Made by a program: the position numbers and the translations under genes. From positions 25,205-89,204 of the forward strand of contig CANJRM010000001.1 of the NCBI GenBank assembly GCA_947476645.1: a stretch of 64,000 nt of DNA, read 5' to 3'. The notes under the pieces are model-generated. The model had not been told where the DNA came from, did no database searches, and saw nothing but the letters and a program-made list of their open reading frames with translations. This DNA comes from Bacteroidota bacterium (GTDB taxonomy: Bacteria > Bacteroidota > Bacteroidia > Chitinophagales > LD1). Every line of letters begins with the position of its first letter. The stretch's first letter is position 1. Positions 22,839-31,821 of this stretch are shown here, piece after piece.

Positions 22839-25052
22839 CTACTGCTGCTTCTCAACTCCCCATTGCTTCTTCGGCTTCCCTCCCATTTCAAACTCCAGCT
22901 TTCCTCCGTTTATAATATCAGAATGATGCAGAAAAGGTTCAGTCAAAACTTTTCCGTTGAGCGAAACAGATTGGATGTAAATATTTTTTTTCGATACGTG
23001 GTGCGCAATTATTTCAAATTTCTTGTCCTCAAAATGAATTGTTGCTTTAGTAAACAGCGGAGTGCCGATAGCATAAACATCAGTGCCTGGAGTAACCGGA
23101 TAAAAACCAAGCGCGCTGAAAACATACCAGGCACTCATTTGTCCGCAGTCGTCATCGCCCGTTAACCCATGCGGACGATTGTGATATTTAATAGTGCGAT
23201 AGTGCGCCACTTTTTTTTGTGTGCGCCATGCAGCATCGGCATAATCATATAAATAGGTGTAGTGATGCCCCGGCTCGTTCTCGTGCCAGTAACGCAGCCA
23301 ATGAAAATTCTTGTTGAGTCGCTTCACAAAAGTTTCTTTACCGCCAAGCAGTTTTATCAATCCCGGAATATCTTGTTGCACTGCAAAAAGATAAGTCCAT
23401 GGTCCGCCTTCGGTAAAACCTGCTCTTGTGTTTTTATTCCATGTGCCATCCGAATTTTTAGGAGCCATGAATCCCGTTGCAGGGTTATAAACGTTCACAT
23501 AATTCTTGCTTCGCTTCATCAGCATTTCGTAATCATCATTGTGTCCGGTTGCTTTAGCTACCTGTGCTACACAAAAATCATCATATGCCCCTTCGAGCGT
23601 GTTTGACACTGATTCATTCGTCTTATCAACGGGCACATAACCCAACTTCATATACCAACTTAAACCTGCACGGGCTTCCACAGCAGTCCACAGCGCGCGG
23701 TCAGCCCAACGATTAGTGCTGTCGCCTTTGCTCGGCACCATTGCATCTTTCATGCAAGCACGATAGGCGCCTTCCAAATCGAAACCTTTCACGCCTTTTA
23801 CTACCGCATCCGCCACTACAGCATCGGCATGTGTGCCAATCATAATTCCGGTGTAAGTGGGATTGGGCCATTTCGGCATATAGCCGCCCTGCTCATACAT
23901 TTGAATAAGCGATTGCACCATTCCACCAACATATTCAGGTGCAACAAGTGTTAGTAAAGGATGTTGCGCACGATACGTATCCCACAAAGAATAATCATTG
24001 TAACAAACACCGCTGTGAATGGTGTCGTCAAACGCGCTGTAGTATTTGCCGTATTCTGAAAACTGTCTTGGAAATAAAAGCGAATGATACATCGCAGAAT
24101 AAAAAATGCCTTGTTGTTTTTTGCTCACTCCCTCAACTTCAACTCTGCTCAAATATTTATTCCACTCCTGCTGCGTTTCGTTTTTAATCTGCTCGAAGCT
24201 TTTACCCGCAACTTCTTTCTGCATGTTTTCTTTCGCCTCCTCGATGCTTATAAAAGATGTAGCCACTCTCGCTTCAATAGATTTGGTTCCCGCCTTAAAA
24301 CTCACCCATGCACCGCAACTGTTTGCGAGTTGTTCGGTGCTATCGAATTTTAATTCATCACCATTCCAAACACCATAAGTTTCAAACGCTTCATCAAACT
24401 GAATTACAAAATATCCTTTGAAATGCGGAAGTGGTGGACCAAGGTGTGCCGATTGTCTGTCTGCATTCCAACCAATGATTTGTTTTTTGTCGGGAATAAT
24501 TTTTATCCAGCCGTTGCTATCGGGCAACTGACTTGCCTCCATAAAAACAACAGGATTTTCTTTTCCTTCAAATTCAAAATGCAAAACTCCGCAACGCGCG
24601 GTGGCTGTCATTTCCGTTTTTATTTTTTGAAATTGTTGCGTGCGAAGTTTTACCGAGTAGTAATAGGATTTTGAAATTTCGTTGCTGTGAGCAAAATGCA
24701 ATTTCTGTTTCAGCAACTTCAAACTCACCTTACCTGCCGATGGCTTCAACGTTACATAACCGTAATCACCCATCCACATGGCAGGTTTATGTGTGCCGCG
24801 AAAGCCGGTGATAGTTCTGTCGTAATACTGATAGTTCGGAATATGAATAATACTGTTTCGCGTGCAGGCAGTCCAATGAGTCATGCCGAAAGGTGGGGTG
24901 ACAAACGGAGTTGTCCTGCCATAGAACCAAACGCCTTTGGTGCCAACAAGCGGATTGGCTAAATCAGAAACAGAAGTTGTTTGAGAAAAAGAAAAAGAAG
25001 AGAAGGAGACAAAAAAAACAAAAGCGATAAAGCGAAATAAAATTCTGTTCAT
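22839..25052 (-). CDS. GH92 alpha-mannosidase, secreted
   Basis: Exo-acting alpha-mannosidase of 737 aa, releasing mannose from N-glycan-type alpha-mannan. I start at the ATG at 25052, whose A overlaps the stop TGA of the upstream CorC gene; a GTG one codon earlier is less likely. Signal peptide MNRILFRFIAFVFFVSFSSFSFSQ. Family GH92 landmarks: SLWDTYRAQHPLLTLVAPE, MPKWPNP, and RPHGLTGDDDCGQMSAWYVFSALGFYPVTPGTDVYAIG near residues 640-680, containing the catalytic acid and calcium-binding region. Length matches the family (700-780 aa). Confidence 0.93.
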   Translation of the reverse strand: MNRILFRFIAFVFFVSFSSFSFSQTTSVSDLANPLVGTKGVWFYGRTTPFVTPPFGMTHWTACTRNSIIHIPNYQYYDRTITGFRGTHKPAMWMGDYGYVTLKPSAGKVSLKLLKQKLHFAHSNEISKSYYYSVKLRTQQFQKIKTEMTATARCGVLHFEFEGKENPVVFMEASQLPDSNGWIKIIPDKKQIIGWNADRQSAHLGPPLPHFKGYFVIQFDEAFETYGVWNGDELKFDSTEQLANSCGAWVSFKAGTKSIEARVATSFISIEEAKENMQKEVAGKSFEQIKNETQQEWNKYLSRVEVEGVSKKQQGIFYSAMYHSLLFPRQFSEYGKYYSAFDDTIHSGVCYNDYSLWDTYRAQHPLLTLVAPEYVGGMVQSLIQMYEQGGYMPKWPNPTYTGIMIGTHADAVVADAVVKGVKGFDLEGAYRACMKDAMVPSKGDSTNRWADRALWTAVEARAGLSWYMKLGYVPVDKTNESVSNTLEGAYDDFCVAQVAKATGHNDDYEMLMKRSKNYVNVYNPATGFMAPKNSDGTWNKNTRAGFTEGGPWTYLFAVQQDIPGLIKLLGGKETFVKRLNKNFHWLRYWHENEPGHHYTYLYDYADAAWRTQKKVAHYRTIKYHNRPHGLTGDDDCGQMSAWYVFSALGFYPVTPGTDVYAIGTPLFTKATIHFEDKKFEIIAHHVSKKNIYIQSVSLNGKVLTEPFLHHSDIINGGKLEFEMGGKPKKQWGVEKQQ

Positions 25053-26317
25053 CACTCTTCCGCTTTCAATTGAATGTTTACCAATTCAATTCGTTTATCG
25101 CTGGCGCGCAGAATTTTTAAATGGAAATGGTCTAAATCAATTTTGGTTCCCGGCTCAGGAATATCTTCAAACACACTGATGATATAACCCGACAGCGTGG
25201 TATATTCTCCTTCGGGAATTCCGAGGTCGTATTCGTTGTTTAGATAATCTACTTCCAACCTGCCCGCAAAAACAAATTCCGTTTCCGAAATTTTCTTTTC
25301 GGTCATATCTTCTTCATCATGCTCATCGGCTATTTCACCAAAAATTTCTTCCATCAAATCTTCCAATGTAATAATGCCCGCAGTGCCACCGTATTCATCC
25401 ACCACCCAGGCAATATTTTTACGCTCGCGAATAAACTGTAACATCAAATCACGTGCAGTCATACTTTCAGGCACCACCATCAGCGGACGAATAACCTGCT
25501 TGATAGAATCAAAACTTTTGAGCAAATCGAAATGATGAATGTAACCAAGGAGTTTGTCCATAGTTTCATCATACACAATCAACCGCGATAGCTTTGTTTC
25601 AATGAACTTCCGTTTCAAATCTTCTTTGCTATCTAAAAAATCAATGCCCACAATTTCAGGACGCGGCACCATGCAACTTCTCACTTTTACATCTTTGAGG
25701 TAAAGTGCTTTTTCGAAAATTTCAGAATTTAAATGGTCGGCTTCATCCTTGCCATCATCATCGGTTACAGCCGTTTCTTTTACTAAATATTCCAAATCTT
25801 CTTTGGTAAATGACTGACGGCCTTCCAACAATTCGGTTCGTGTAATTTTTGTAATCAACCAGCGCGAAATGTTGTGAAACAATTTCGACAGCGGTTGAAG
25901 TGGTAGATAGAAAAGGTATTTAGCAGGATAAGCAAGCAACAATAAAGTTTGGTCAGCGTTTACGCGAAACAAAATTTTAGGAAGCAACTCGCCAAAAATC
26001 AAAATGAAAAAAGTGGTGAATACCGTTTGCACTAACAGCAATTTGATTTCGCCCGCAGGCAGAAACAGAAAATGTTCGTGTGTGAAATAGTTGGCGTTTA
26101 CGCTACCGAAAAGCACCAACGAAATATTTAAACCAATCAGCATAGTGCTGATAAACTGCGAAGGGTGATTATTGAAGTCGGCAATAATACGCGCGCGCGA
26201 TGAACCTTTTTCTTTCAGTAATTCAATGCGTAGTTTATTGGCAGAAACAAAAGCAATTTCAATTCCCGAAAAAAAGGCAATAAGAAGAAGCGCAATAAAC
26301 AGAACGAAGATTTCCAT
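25052..26317 (-). CDS. CorC/HlyC-type membrane protein (DUF21-CBS-CBS-CorC)
   Basis: 421 aa, with three or four N-terminal transmembrane helices (DUF21), then two CBS motifs and a C-terminal CorC_HlyC transporter-associated domain (EYTTLSGYIISVFEDIPEPGTKIDLDHFHLKILRASDKRIELV). The CBS segment contains VRSCMVPRPEIVGID and GYIHHFDLLKS; the second has WVVDEYGGTAGIITLEDLMEEIFGEI. Proteins of this kind affect magnesium/cobalt transport or gliding (GldE is a relative); which applies here is not decidable from sequence. Overlaps the GH92 start by 1 nt. Confidence 0.88.
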   Translation of the reverse strand: MEIFVLFIALLLIAFFSGIEIAFVSANKLRIELLKEKGSSRARIIADFNNHPSQFISTMLIGLNISLVLFGSVNANYFTHEHFLFLPAGEIKLLLVQTVFTTFFILIFGELLPKILFRVNADQTLLLLAYPAKYLFYLPLQPLSKLFHNISRWLITKITRTELLEGRQSFTKEDLEYLVKETAVTDDDGKDEADHLNSEIFEKALYLKDVKVRSCMVPRPEIVGIDFLDSKEDLKRKFIETKLSRLIVYDETMDKLLGYIHHFDLLKSFDSIKQVIRPLMVVPESMTARDLMLQFIRERKNIAWVVDEYGGTAGIITLEDLMEEIFGEIADEHDEEDMTEKKISETEFVFAGRLEVDYLNNEYDLGIPEGEYTTLSGYIISVFEDIPEPGTKIDLDHFHLKILRASDKRIELVNIQLKAEE

Positions 26318-26397
26318 TGGTTACGGAAAGTATAAAAAGATTGTCTTTGTTGAAAGAAACACGAATGTGGTGATGTTAGCCGTAACTGTTGTTTTCA

Positions 26398-29064
26398 TCA
26401 ATCTGGTTCGCGACCCAAAATGATTCTGAACTCACCGTATTTTGCAAAAATGTTGTTTCCTGCTTTAGGTGATAGTCCGAATTTATCGCGGTCTAACCCC
26501 AAACCGTAATCAAACCCGAGTAAACCAAACATAGGTAAGAACACGCGCACACCCGCACCAAATGATTTAGCTAAATCGTAAGGTTTGTATTCACGAATAC
26601 CTGTCCAGTAATTTCCCGCATCAGCAAAAAGCAAAGCGTAAATAGTAGCCGACTGATTCAAAGAAATTGGATAGCGCAACTCCATCGAGAACTTGTTATA
26701 GATAGGTGCGCCCCCTTGCGGAGTAACCACCGGATAACCGCGGAACGAAACAATATCGCGACCTAACTGCGTTCCCGCATTTTGATTACTCAAACCATCG
26801 CCACCAAACTCAATACGCTCAAATGGCGAATAACCCACGCGCTTGTTATACACGCCAAGGAACGCCATGTTAGCCGATGCTTTGAACACTAAATTTTTCC
26901 AGATAGGTGTATACCATTCAAACGCGAGTTTCCATTTGTGGAACTCCACAAATTTATAACGCTCCGAAGCCGGCAACGCAGGGTCTTCGTAATTCAAATC
27001 TTTACGCGAGTTGAACATTAAAGAGTAAGGCAGTGTGAACTTACCTTGCACCATGAAATAAATTCCTCGGTTGTAAAACGTAGGTGCGGCTAATTCGCGC
27101 GAATCGCGGGAGATAGTCAACTGCAAATTCAGATTGGTTGAACGACCATTGCTGAAAACAAAGAAGGTGCTGTAGTTGTCGAGAATATAATGCTGAAATT
27201 CCAAACCAATTTCTGCGGTGAAAAAATCATCAGGCCATTTCAAACGCGTTCCTAAACCAACATAAACGCTGGTTGAAAAATACTTGCCTATGATTTTTGT
27301 GTAGTCGTAAGGGTTAAGCGAGTTAGCACGCAAACGATTGAACGCAATACTCAGCGATTGTGGCTTTTTACCACCTAACCAAGGTTCAGTAAACGAAACG
27401 CTATACGACTGAAACGCTCTTCCGTTTGAGTTAGCACGAATACCTAAACGCTGACCATCACCCGATGGAAGCGGAGTCCACGCTTTTTTATCAATAATAT
27501 TTTTGAGCGAGAAGTTGGTAAAGTTTACACCGAGTGTTCCGAACAAACCACCTGAGTTTGTAGAAGTAGCTGCTCCACCATAACCCGCAGAAAGCTCCAG
27601 CTGGTCAGAAGGTTTTTCTACCACGCGGTATTCAATATCCACCGTTCCTTTTTCGGGATTCGGAATAGGCACCACATCTAATTGTGAAGGGTCGAAATAA
27701 CCGAGGTTGATGATTTCGCGTTGTGAACGAATCAAATCTGTACGGCTGAATTTATTTCCAGGCAACGTGCGCAATTCTCTGCGAATAACTTTCTCATTCG
27801 TTTTAGTATTACCCAAAATGCGCACTTCATTAATAGTTGCCTGCGCACCTTCATTAATACGCAATTCAATATCAATTGAATCGCCTACCACCGTTACTTC
27901 CAAAGGCGTTACACTAAAAAACAAATAACCGTCATCCATGTAAAGCGAACTCAAATCGCCTCCGTTCGGATTCATGAAAATTCTTTCGTCAAGAATTTTT
28001 TGGTTGTAAACTTCTCCGCGTTTAATGTTCACGATTTTTGCAAGAACAGAATCGGCATACTTCGTGTTTCCGTTAAAAAAGATGTTGCGGAAATAATACT
28101 TCTTACCCTCGTTCACATAAATATCAATATTCATGTTCTTCGGGTCTTCCATCGTAATAGTATCGCTTACAATATGCGCATCGCGAAAACCCTGACTGTT
28201 ATAGAAATCTACAATCTTGCGCTTATCTTCTTCGTAATCATCTTTCTTAAACTTCGATGTTTTGAAAACATTGAGGTTGATATGTCGCTCTGCATAATCC
28301 TTCGCACGCATCACCGAAAGATTGCCGATAATCTGGTACCATTTTACGGTGATAGAATCGCGTGCAAAGTTTTTCTTGAACTGAAACAAACCATCTAAAT
28401 CAAACTTGATTTTCTCGTGCGTTTCCTTCATCTGGCGTTTCAACTTCGCTTCAGCAACTTCATGGCTTCCGTAAATATTGATGTGGTCAATTTTCACCTT
28501 CGCTCCTTTATCTACCGAAATGCGAATGAGCACGCTGTTCACCAGCAAGGTATCTTTGAACTCTTTCACATCTACATGCACATCTAAAAATCCTTTGTCG
28601 ATGTAATAATTCTTTACCGTGTTAATGGTAATAGCGCGCATGTTATCGGTAAAAATACTTCCTGCGCGCAGGTCGAGTTTCTTTTTCAGTTCATCGCCAT
28701 CGCTGCTCTTAACTCCTCTTATGGAGTAGCGCGAAATACGGGGACGCTCCTCCACGTGAATCACTAAATAAATTTTACCCGCTTCAATTTTTGAAGCATC
28801 AATAGAAATATTGGTGAAAAGTTTTTGACGCCAAAGTGCCTTGATGGCTTTTGGAATTTGCTCTCCGGGAATTTTGATTTTATCACCCTTCGCTAAACCC
28901 GAAAGTGTGGTGAGAATATGCGCATCCAAAAACTTTGCGCCTTCTACTTTTACATCAGCAATTTCGTATTCACCACCTTTGCTGTAATCAAAAGGCTGCT
29001 TTTCATCCTGCGAAAACACGAAGAGTTGCACTAACAATAAGGGGAGAAGAAATATCTTTTTCAG
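26398..29064 (-). CDS. bamA: Outer membrane assembly factor BamA (CTG start)
   Basis: Essential Omp85 protein that folds and inserts beta-barrels. Five POTRA-like repeats fill the N-terminal half (YEIADVKVEGAKFLDAH; YSIRGVKSSDGDELKK; KVKIDHINIYGSHEV; KYYFRNIFFNGNTKY; ATINEVRILGNTKTNEKV), then the C-terminal barrel with GGDGLSNQNAGTQLGRDIVSFRGYP. No ATG exists between the upstream stop and the mature region. CTG at 29064 opens MKKIFLLPLLLVQLFVFSQ, a perfect signal peptide, whereas the TTG at 29037 would remove its charged N-region. I therefore assign CTG (888 aa), 25 nt after uppS. Confidence 0.9.
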   Translation of the reverse strand: MKKIFLLPLLLVQLFVFSQDEKQPFDYSKGGEYEIADVKVEGAKFLDAHILTTLSGLAKGDKIKIPGEQIPKAIKALWRQKLFTNISIDASKIEAGKIYLVIHVEERPRISRYSIRGVKSSDGDELKKKLDLRAGSIFTDNMRAITINTVKNYYIDKGFLDVHVDVKEFKDTLLVNSVLIRISVDKGAKVKIDHINIYGSHEVAEAKLKRQMKETHEKIKFDLDGLFQFKKNFARDSITVKWYQIIGNLSVMRAKDYAERHINLNVFKTSKFKKDDYEEDKRKIVDFYNSQGFRDAHIVSDTITMEDPKNMNIDIYVNEGKKYYFRNIFFNGNTKYADSVLAKIVNIKRGEVYNQKILDERIFMNPNGGDLSSLYMDDGYLFFSVTPLEVTVVGDSIDIELRINEGAQATINEVRILGNTKTNEKVIRRELRTLPGNKFSRTDLIRSQREIINLGYFDPSQLDVVPIPNPEKGTVDIEYRVVEKPSDQLELSAGYGGAATSTNSGGLFGTLGVNFTNFSLKNIIDKKAWTPLPSGDGQRLGIRANSNGRAFQSYSVSFTEPWLGGKKPQSLSIAFNRLRANSLNPYDYTKIIGKYFSTSVYVGLGTRLKWPDDFFTAEIGLEFQHYILDNYSTFFVFSNGRSTNLNLQLTISRDSRELAAPTFYNRGIYFMVQGKFTLPYSLMFNSRKDLNYEDPALPASERYKFVEFHKWKLAFEWYTPIWKNLVFKASANMAFLGVYNKRVGYSPFERIEFGGDGLSNQNAGTQLGRDIVSFRGYPVVTPQGGAPIYNKFSMELRYPISLNQSATIYALLFADAGNYWTGIREYKPYDLAKSFGAGVRVFLPMFGLLGFDYGLGLDRDKFGLSPKAGNNIFAKYGEFRIILGREPD

Positions 29065-29089
29065 AGGGGTGCTGTTTTTCTATGAATAA

Positions 29090-29839
29090 CTATTTGCCGG
29101 TTGCTAATTGCTCGCTCGTTTTACCAAATCTACGTTCGCGGTTTTGAAATTCTATCACTGCTTTATACAATTCTTCTTTATTGAACTCGGGCCAAAACAC
29201 ATCGGTGAAATAAAACTCAGCATAAGCCAATTGCCATAACAAAAAATTACTCACTCGTTTTTCGCCACTTGTTCTAATCAGCAATTCCGGGTCGGGTCTT
29301 CCCGCTGTATACAAATTCTCAGTGATGAGATTCTCGTTGATATCGTGCAACGAGGTTTCACCGCTTTGCACCTTCAACGCAATTTGTTTTACCGCGCGCA
29401 CCATTTCATTTTTCGCTCCGTAGCTCAACGCCAAAATCAATTCCATTCGTTTGCAATGCGAAGTTTTTTCAATGGCCTCGCGCAACTCCTTCGCCACTCC
29501 TTTTGGCAACGAATCAATATCGCCAATAGCACCGAGGCGAATATCATTTTTCAAGAGAGTTTTCAATTCTCCATTAATCGTTTTTAACAGCAAGGTCATC
29601 AGCGCGCTTACTTCCAATTGCGGACGGTTCCAATTCTCAGCACTAAACGCATACATGGTTAAGTATTCAACTCCTAACTCAGCACATGCTTCAGCCGTTT
29701 CCCGCACCGCATTTACTCCATTGGTGTGACCGAAAATGCGGTTCATCCCTTTCTGCTTTGCCCAACGCCCGTTACCATCCATAATCACAGCAATGTGCTT
29801 GGGCAGTCGGGTTAAATCTATTTGTTCTTTCAAACTCAC
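29090..29839 (-). CDS. uppS: Isoprenyl (undecaprenyl) diphosphate synthase
   Basis: Makes the C55 lipid carrier for peptidoglycan and other envelope glycans by cis-addition of isopentenyl units. 249 aa. HIAVIMDGNGRWAKQKG holds the catalytic Asp and P-loop-like Asn-Gly-Arg-Trp; GHTNGVNAVRETAEACAELG and YLTMYAFSAENWNRP bind substrate; RTSGEKRVSNFLLWQLAYAEFYFT near the C-terminus is the final conserved block. The start is GTG at 29839. Upstream of bamA and downstream of the DUF6089 gene, a common Bacteroidota order. Confidence 0.96.
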   Translation of the reverse strand: MSLKEQIDLTRLPKHIAVIMDGNGRWAKQKGMNRIFGHTNGVNAVRETAEACAELGVEYLTMYAFSAENWNRPQLEVSALMTLLLKTINGELKTLLKNDIRLGAIGDIDSLPKGVAKELREAIEKTSHCKRMELILALSYGAKNEMVRAVKQIALKVQSGETSLHDINENLITENLYTAGRPDPELLIRTSGEKRVSNFLLWQLAYAEFYFTDVFWPEFNKEELYKAVIEFQNRERRFGKTSEQLATGK

Positions 29840-29953
29840 GCGAACGATTAAACGCTGTTTTAAATTTTTATTTCACTACTCTATTAAAAGAGGGGGCGAA
29901 GATATTAAAATACGGTAGGGGGAAAAGTTATTGGGAATTGCTGTAAAGAGCGA

Positions 29954-30802
29954 CTATCTATACGTTCCATTCGGGCTTGGGCACTGCACTTTCATAATGG
30001 TGTATGAAATAGTAATGCCGCCCATGAGGTAGTCATCGAACTTACCCGATTGCCCGCGCTGATAGCCGGGAGTTCCTGCTTTTTCACCACCATGTTCGGC
30101 AGAGCGGTCAGAAAGGGCAGCCGCTAAACCGGTAGAGCCACCGGGCAGCGAAGCATAGCTAGGATAGTTTCCGCTCACATCATCTAAGTAATCGGTAAAT
30201 GTTTTGCGCACGCCCGCTTCAATAGCAATGTTCCAGTTTCGCTTGAACGAAAATTTAAATCCGCCAACGATAGGAATGGCGAAACTGTAAAGACGATATT
30301 TTTTTACGCCTGAGTAACTCGGGTCGTTTTGCCCTTCAGTGCCGAGTGGTTGCAGATAATACCACTTGCCGTTGTATTCCGCCTTTGGATTAAAAAAGAA
30401 AAGTGTAACACCTGTGCCTATGTAAGGCGTCCACCAATGTTTTCCTTTTGAATCGGCTTTGTCGTACTTAAAAAAGTTGAACTCAATAATGGAGGTAAGG
30501 TCGAAGATGTCTGTTTTAAAAGAGAGATTTCTTTTTTGGTTCCAGGCATCGCTGTTAGCTTCATCTTTAAATTCGGCAATGCCCCAACTGAACATCGTGC
30601 GCCAGGCACCTCGATATTTAATATTGTAACGATAGAAAACTCCTGCACCCGGTCGCGCAAACTTGAACGATGATTTGGTATTAAGGTCACCAAAATAATT
30701 GGTCATGCCTCCCCAAACTCCGAACTCATGAATCTGAGAGCTCGCTATTTGACAAAGCAAAAGCGGCAGCAGCAATAAGCAGTATGGAGAAACCTTTTTC
30801 AT
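29954..30802 (-). CDS. DUF6089 outer-membrane beta-barrel (PorG-like)
   Basis: 282 aa with signal peptide MKKVSPYCLLLLPLLLCQIASSQ. IHEFGVWGGMTNYFGDLN is the typical opening of DUF6089 proteins, followed by amphipathic barrel strands and a KFDDYLMGGITISYTI ending. The family includes PorG of the type IX secretion machine, and a porG-uppS-bamA neighbourhood is common in the phylum, which fits here. The gap to uppS (29840-29953) shows no gene. T9SS cargo elsewhere in the window supports the presence of that system. Confidence 0.75.
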   Translation of the reverse strand: MKKVSPYCLLLLPLLLCQIASSQIHEFGVWGGMTNYFGDLNTKSSFKFARPGAGVFYRYNIKYRGAWRTMFSWGIAEFKDEANSDAWNQKRNLSFKTDIFDLTSIIEFNFFKYDKADSKGKHWWTPYIGTGVTLFFFNPKAEYNGKWYYLQPLGTEGQNDPSYSGVKKYRLYSFAIPIVGGFKFSFKRNWNIAIEAGVRKTFTDYLDDVSGNYPSYASLPGGSTGLAAALSDRSAEHGGEKAGTPGYQRGQSGKFDDYLMGGITISYTIMKVQCPSPNGTYR

Positions 30803-30871
30803 TTTCGAGGGCGCGAAGAAACTATTAACGGAGGAAAAAGCAAAATGTTGTTTGGGAATGGCTTTAACTTC

Positions 30872-31744
30872 TTAATTACGCTGGTCGCTGCCCCAGTTCA
30901 GTTTTGTTTTGAGGGCAGTAAGAAAACTTTGGTCGGTCAGGCGAATGATGTTGGCGCAGAAGGGCGCTTTTTTAACCGCCAGTTGAAATGAAGAATCAAT
31001 GGCTTTGTAGCGCGCATCGAGTGTGCACAGAAAACTGTCGCCTCTTCCGGTTATTTCAAAAGAAAGCACGGCTTCATCGCTCACTACCATTGGGCGCACA
31101 TTTAAATTGTGTGGCGCTACCGGAGTGATTACAAAATTTCCACTGGTAGGATACAGAATTGGTCCGCCACAACTAAGCGAATAGCCCGTAGAGCCCGTGG
31201 GTGTAGAAACAATTACACCATCTGCCCAATAAGTATTCAGCAGTTCGCCATTCAAATAAGCGTTTACGGTAATCATGCTGCTTTGGTCTCTGCGCTGAAT
31301 GGTCATATCGTTGAGCGCAATGTTGTCGTCAAACAAAGGTTTATTGCATTGCAGTTGCAGCAGCGTTCGTTTGTCAATCATATAACTGCCGCTGGTAATA
31401 GCGTTTACTGCTGCATGAATTTGCTCTCTGCCTAAACTTGCCAAAAATCCTAAGCGGCCAAAATTAATTCCGAGAATAGGAATTTCTGATTCTTTAATCA
31501 TTACCACCGCATCCAGAATGGTTCCATCGCCACCCATACTGAATACTACTTCGGTGTTCGATTTTATTTCATCAAAGCTTTCGAAACTATCGGCACTTAC
31601 ATTCAGTTTCAATTCTGTTTGCAGCAGTTGAAGAAATTTTTTCTCCACCGTAAATTTCATTTTCTTCTTTTCGAGCAAATCGAAAAGTTCCTGCGCGTGT
31701 GGTGCGTTGCTTTTGTTGAAGGTTTTTCCGTAGATAGCAATCAT
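30872..31744 (-). CDS. nadK: NAD kinase
   Basis: Phosphorylates NAD to NADP. 290 aa. FSMGGDGTILDAV is the GGDG kinase motif with the catalytic Asp, ILGINFGRLGFLA binds the nucleotide, DGVIVSTPTGSTGYSLSCGGPI is the second NAD-binding motif, and PHNLNVRPMVVSDEAV closes the active site. Length and motifs match bacterial NadK. Downstream of the DUF5686 gene; 69 bp upstream of the DUF6089 gene. A direct repeat built from TTAATAGTGAATAG lies just before its start. Confidence 0.95.
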   Translation of the reverse strand: MIAIYGKTFNKSNAPHAQELFDLLEKKKMKFTVEKKFLQLLQTELKLNVSADSFESFDEIKSNTEVVFSMGGDGTILDAVVMIKESEIPILGINFGRLGFLASLGREQIHAAVNAITSGSYMIDKRTLLQLQCNKPLFDDNIALNDMTIQRRDQSSMITVNAYLNGELLNTYWADGVIVSTPTGSTGYSLSCGGPILYPTSGNFVITPVAPHNLNVRPMVVSDEAVLSFEITGRGDSFLCTLDARYKAIDSSFQLAVKKAPFCANIIRLTDQSFLTALKTKLNWGSDQRN

Positions 31745-31752
31745 GGGGCTAA

Positions 31753-31782
31753 GTTAATAGTGAATAGTTAATAGTGAATAGA
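31753..31782. repeat. TTAATAGTGAATAG short direct repeat
   Basis: The word TTAATAGTGAATAG is present twice in a row (31754-31781), just upstream of nadK. It is one of several short-word elements in intergenic sequence here and may come from replication slippage. No promoter assignment is possible. Confidence 0.6.
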
Positions 31783-31821
31783 AAGGCAAATCCATCCCTC
31801 GTCCTTCGCTCTTGCCCCCTG

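Noticed and set aside
29035..29037. TTG start for bamA.
   Set aside because: It removes MKKIFLLPL from the signal peptide and leaves no basic N-region.
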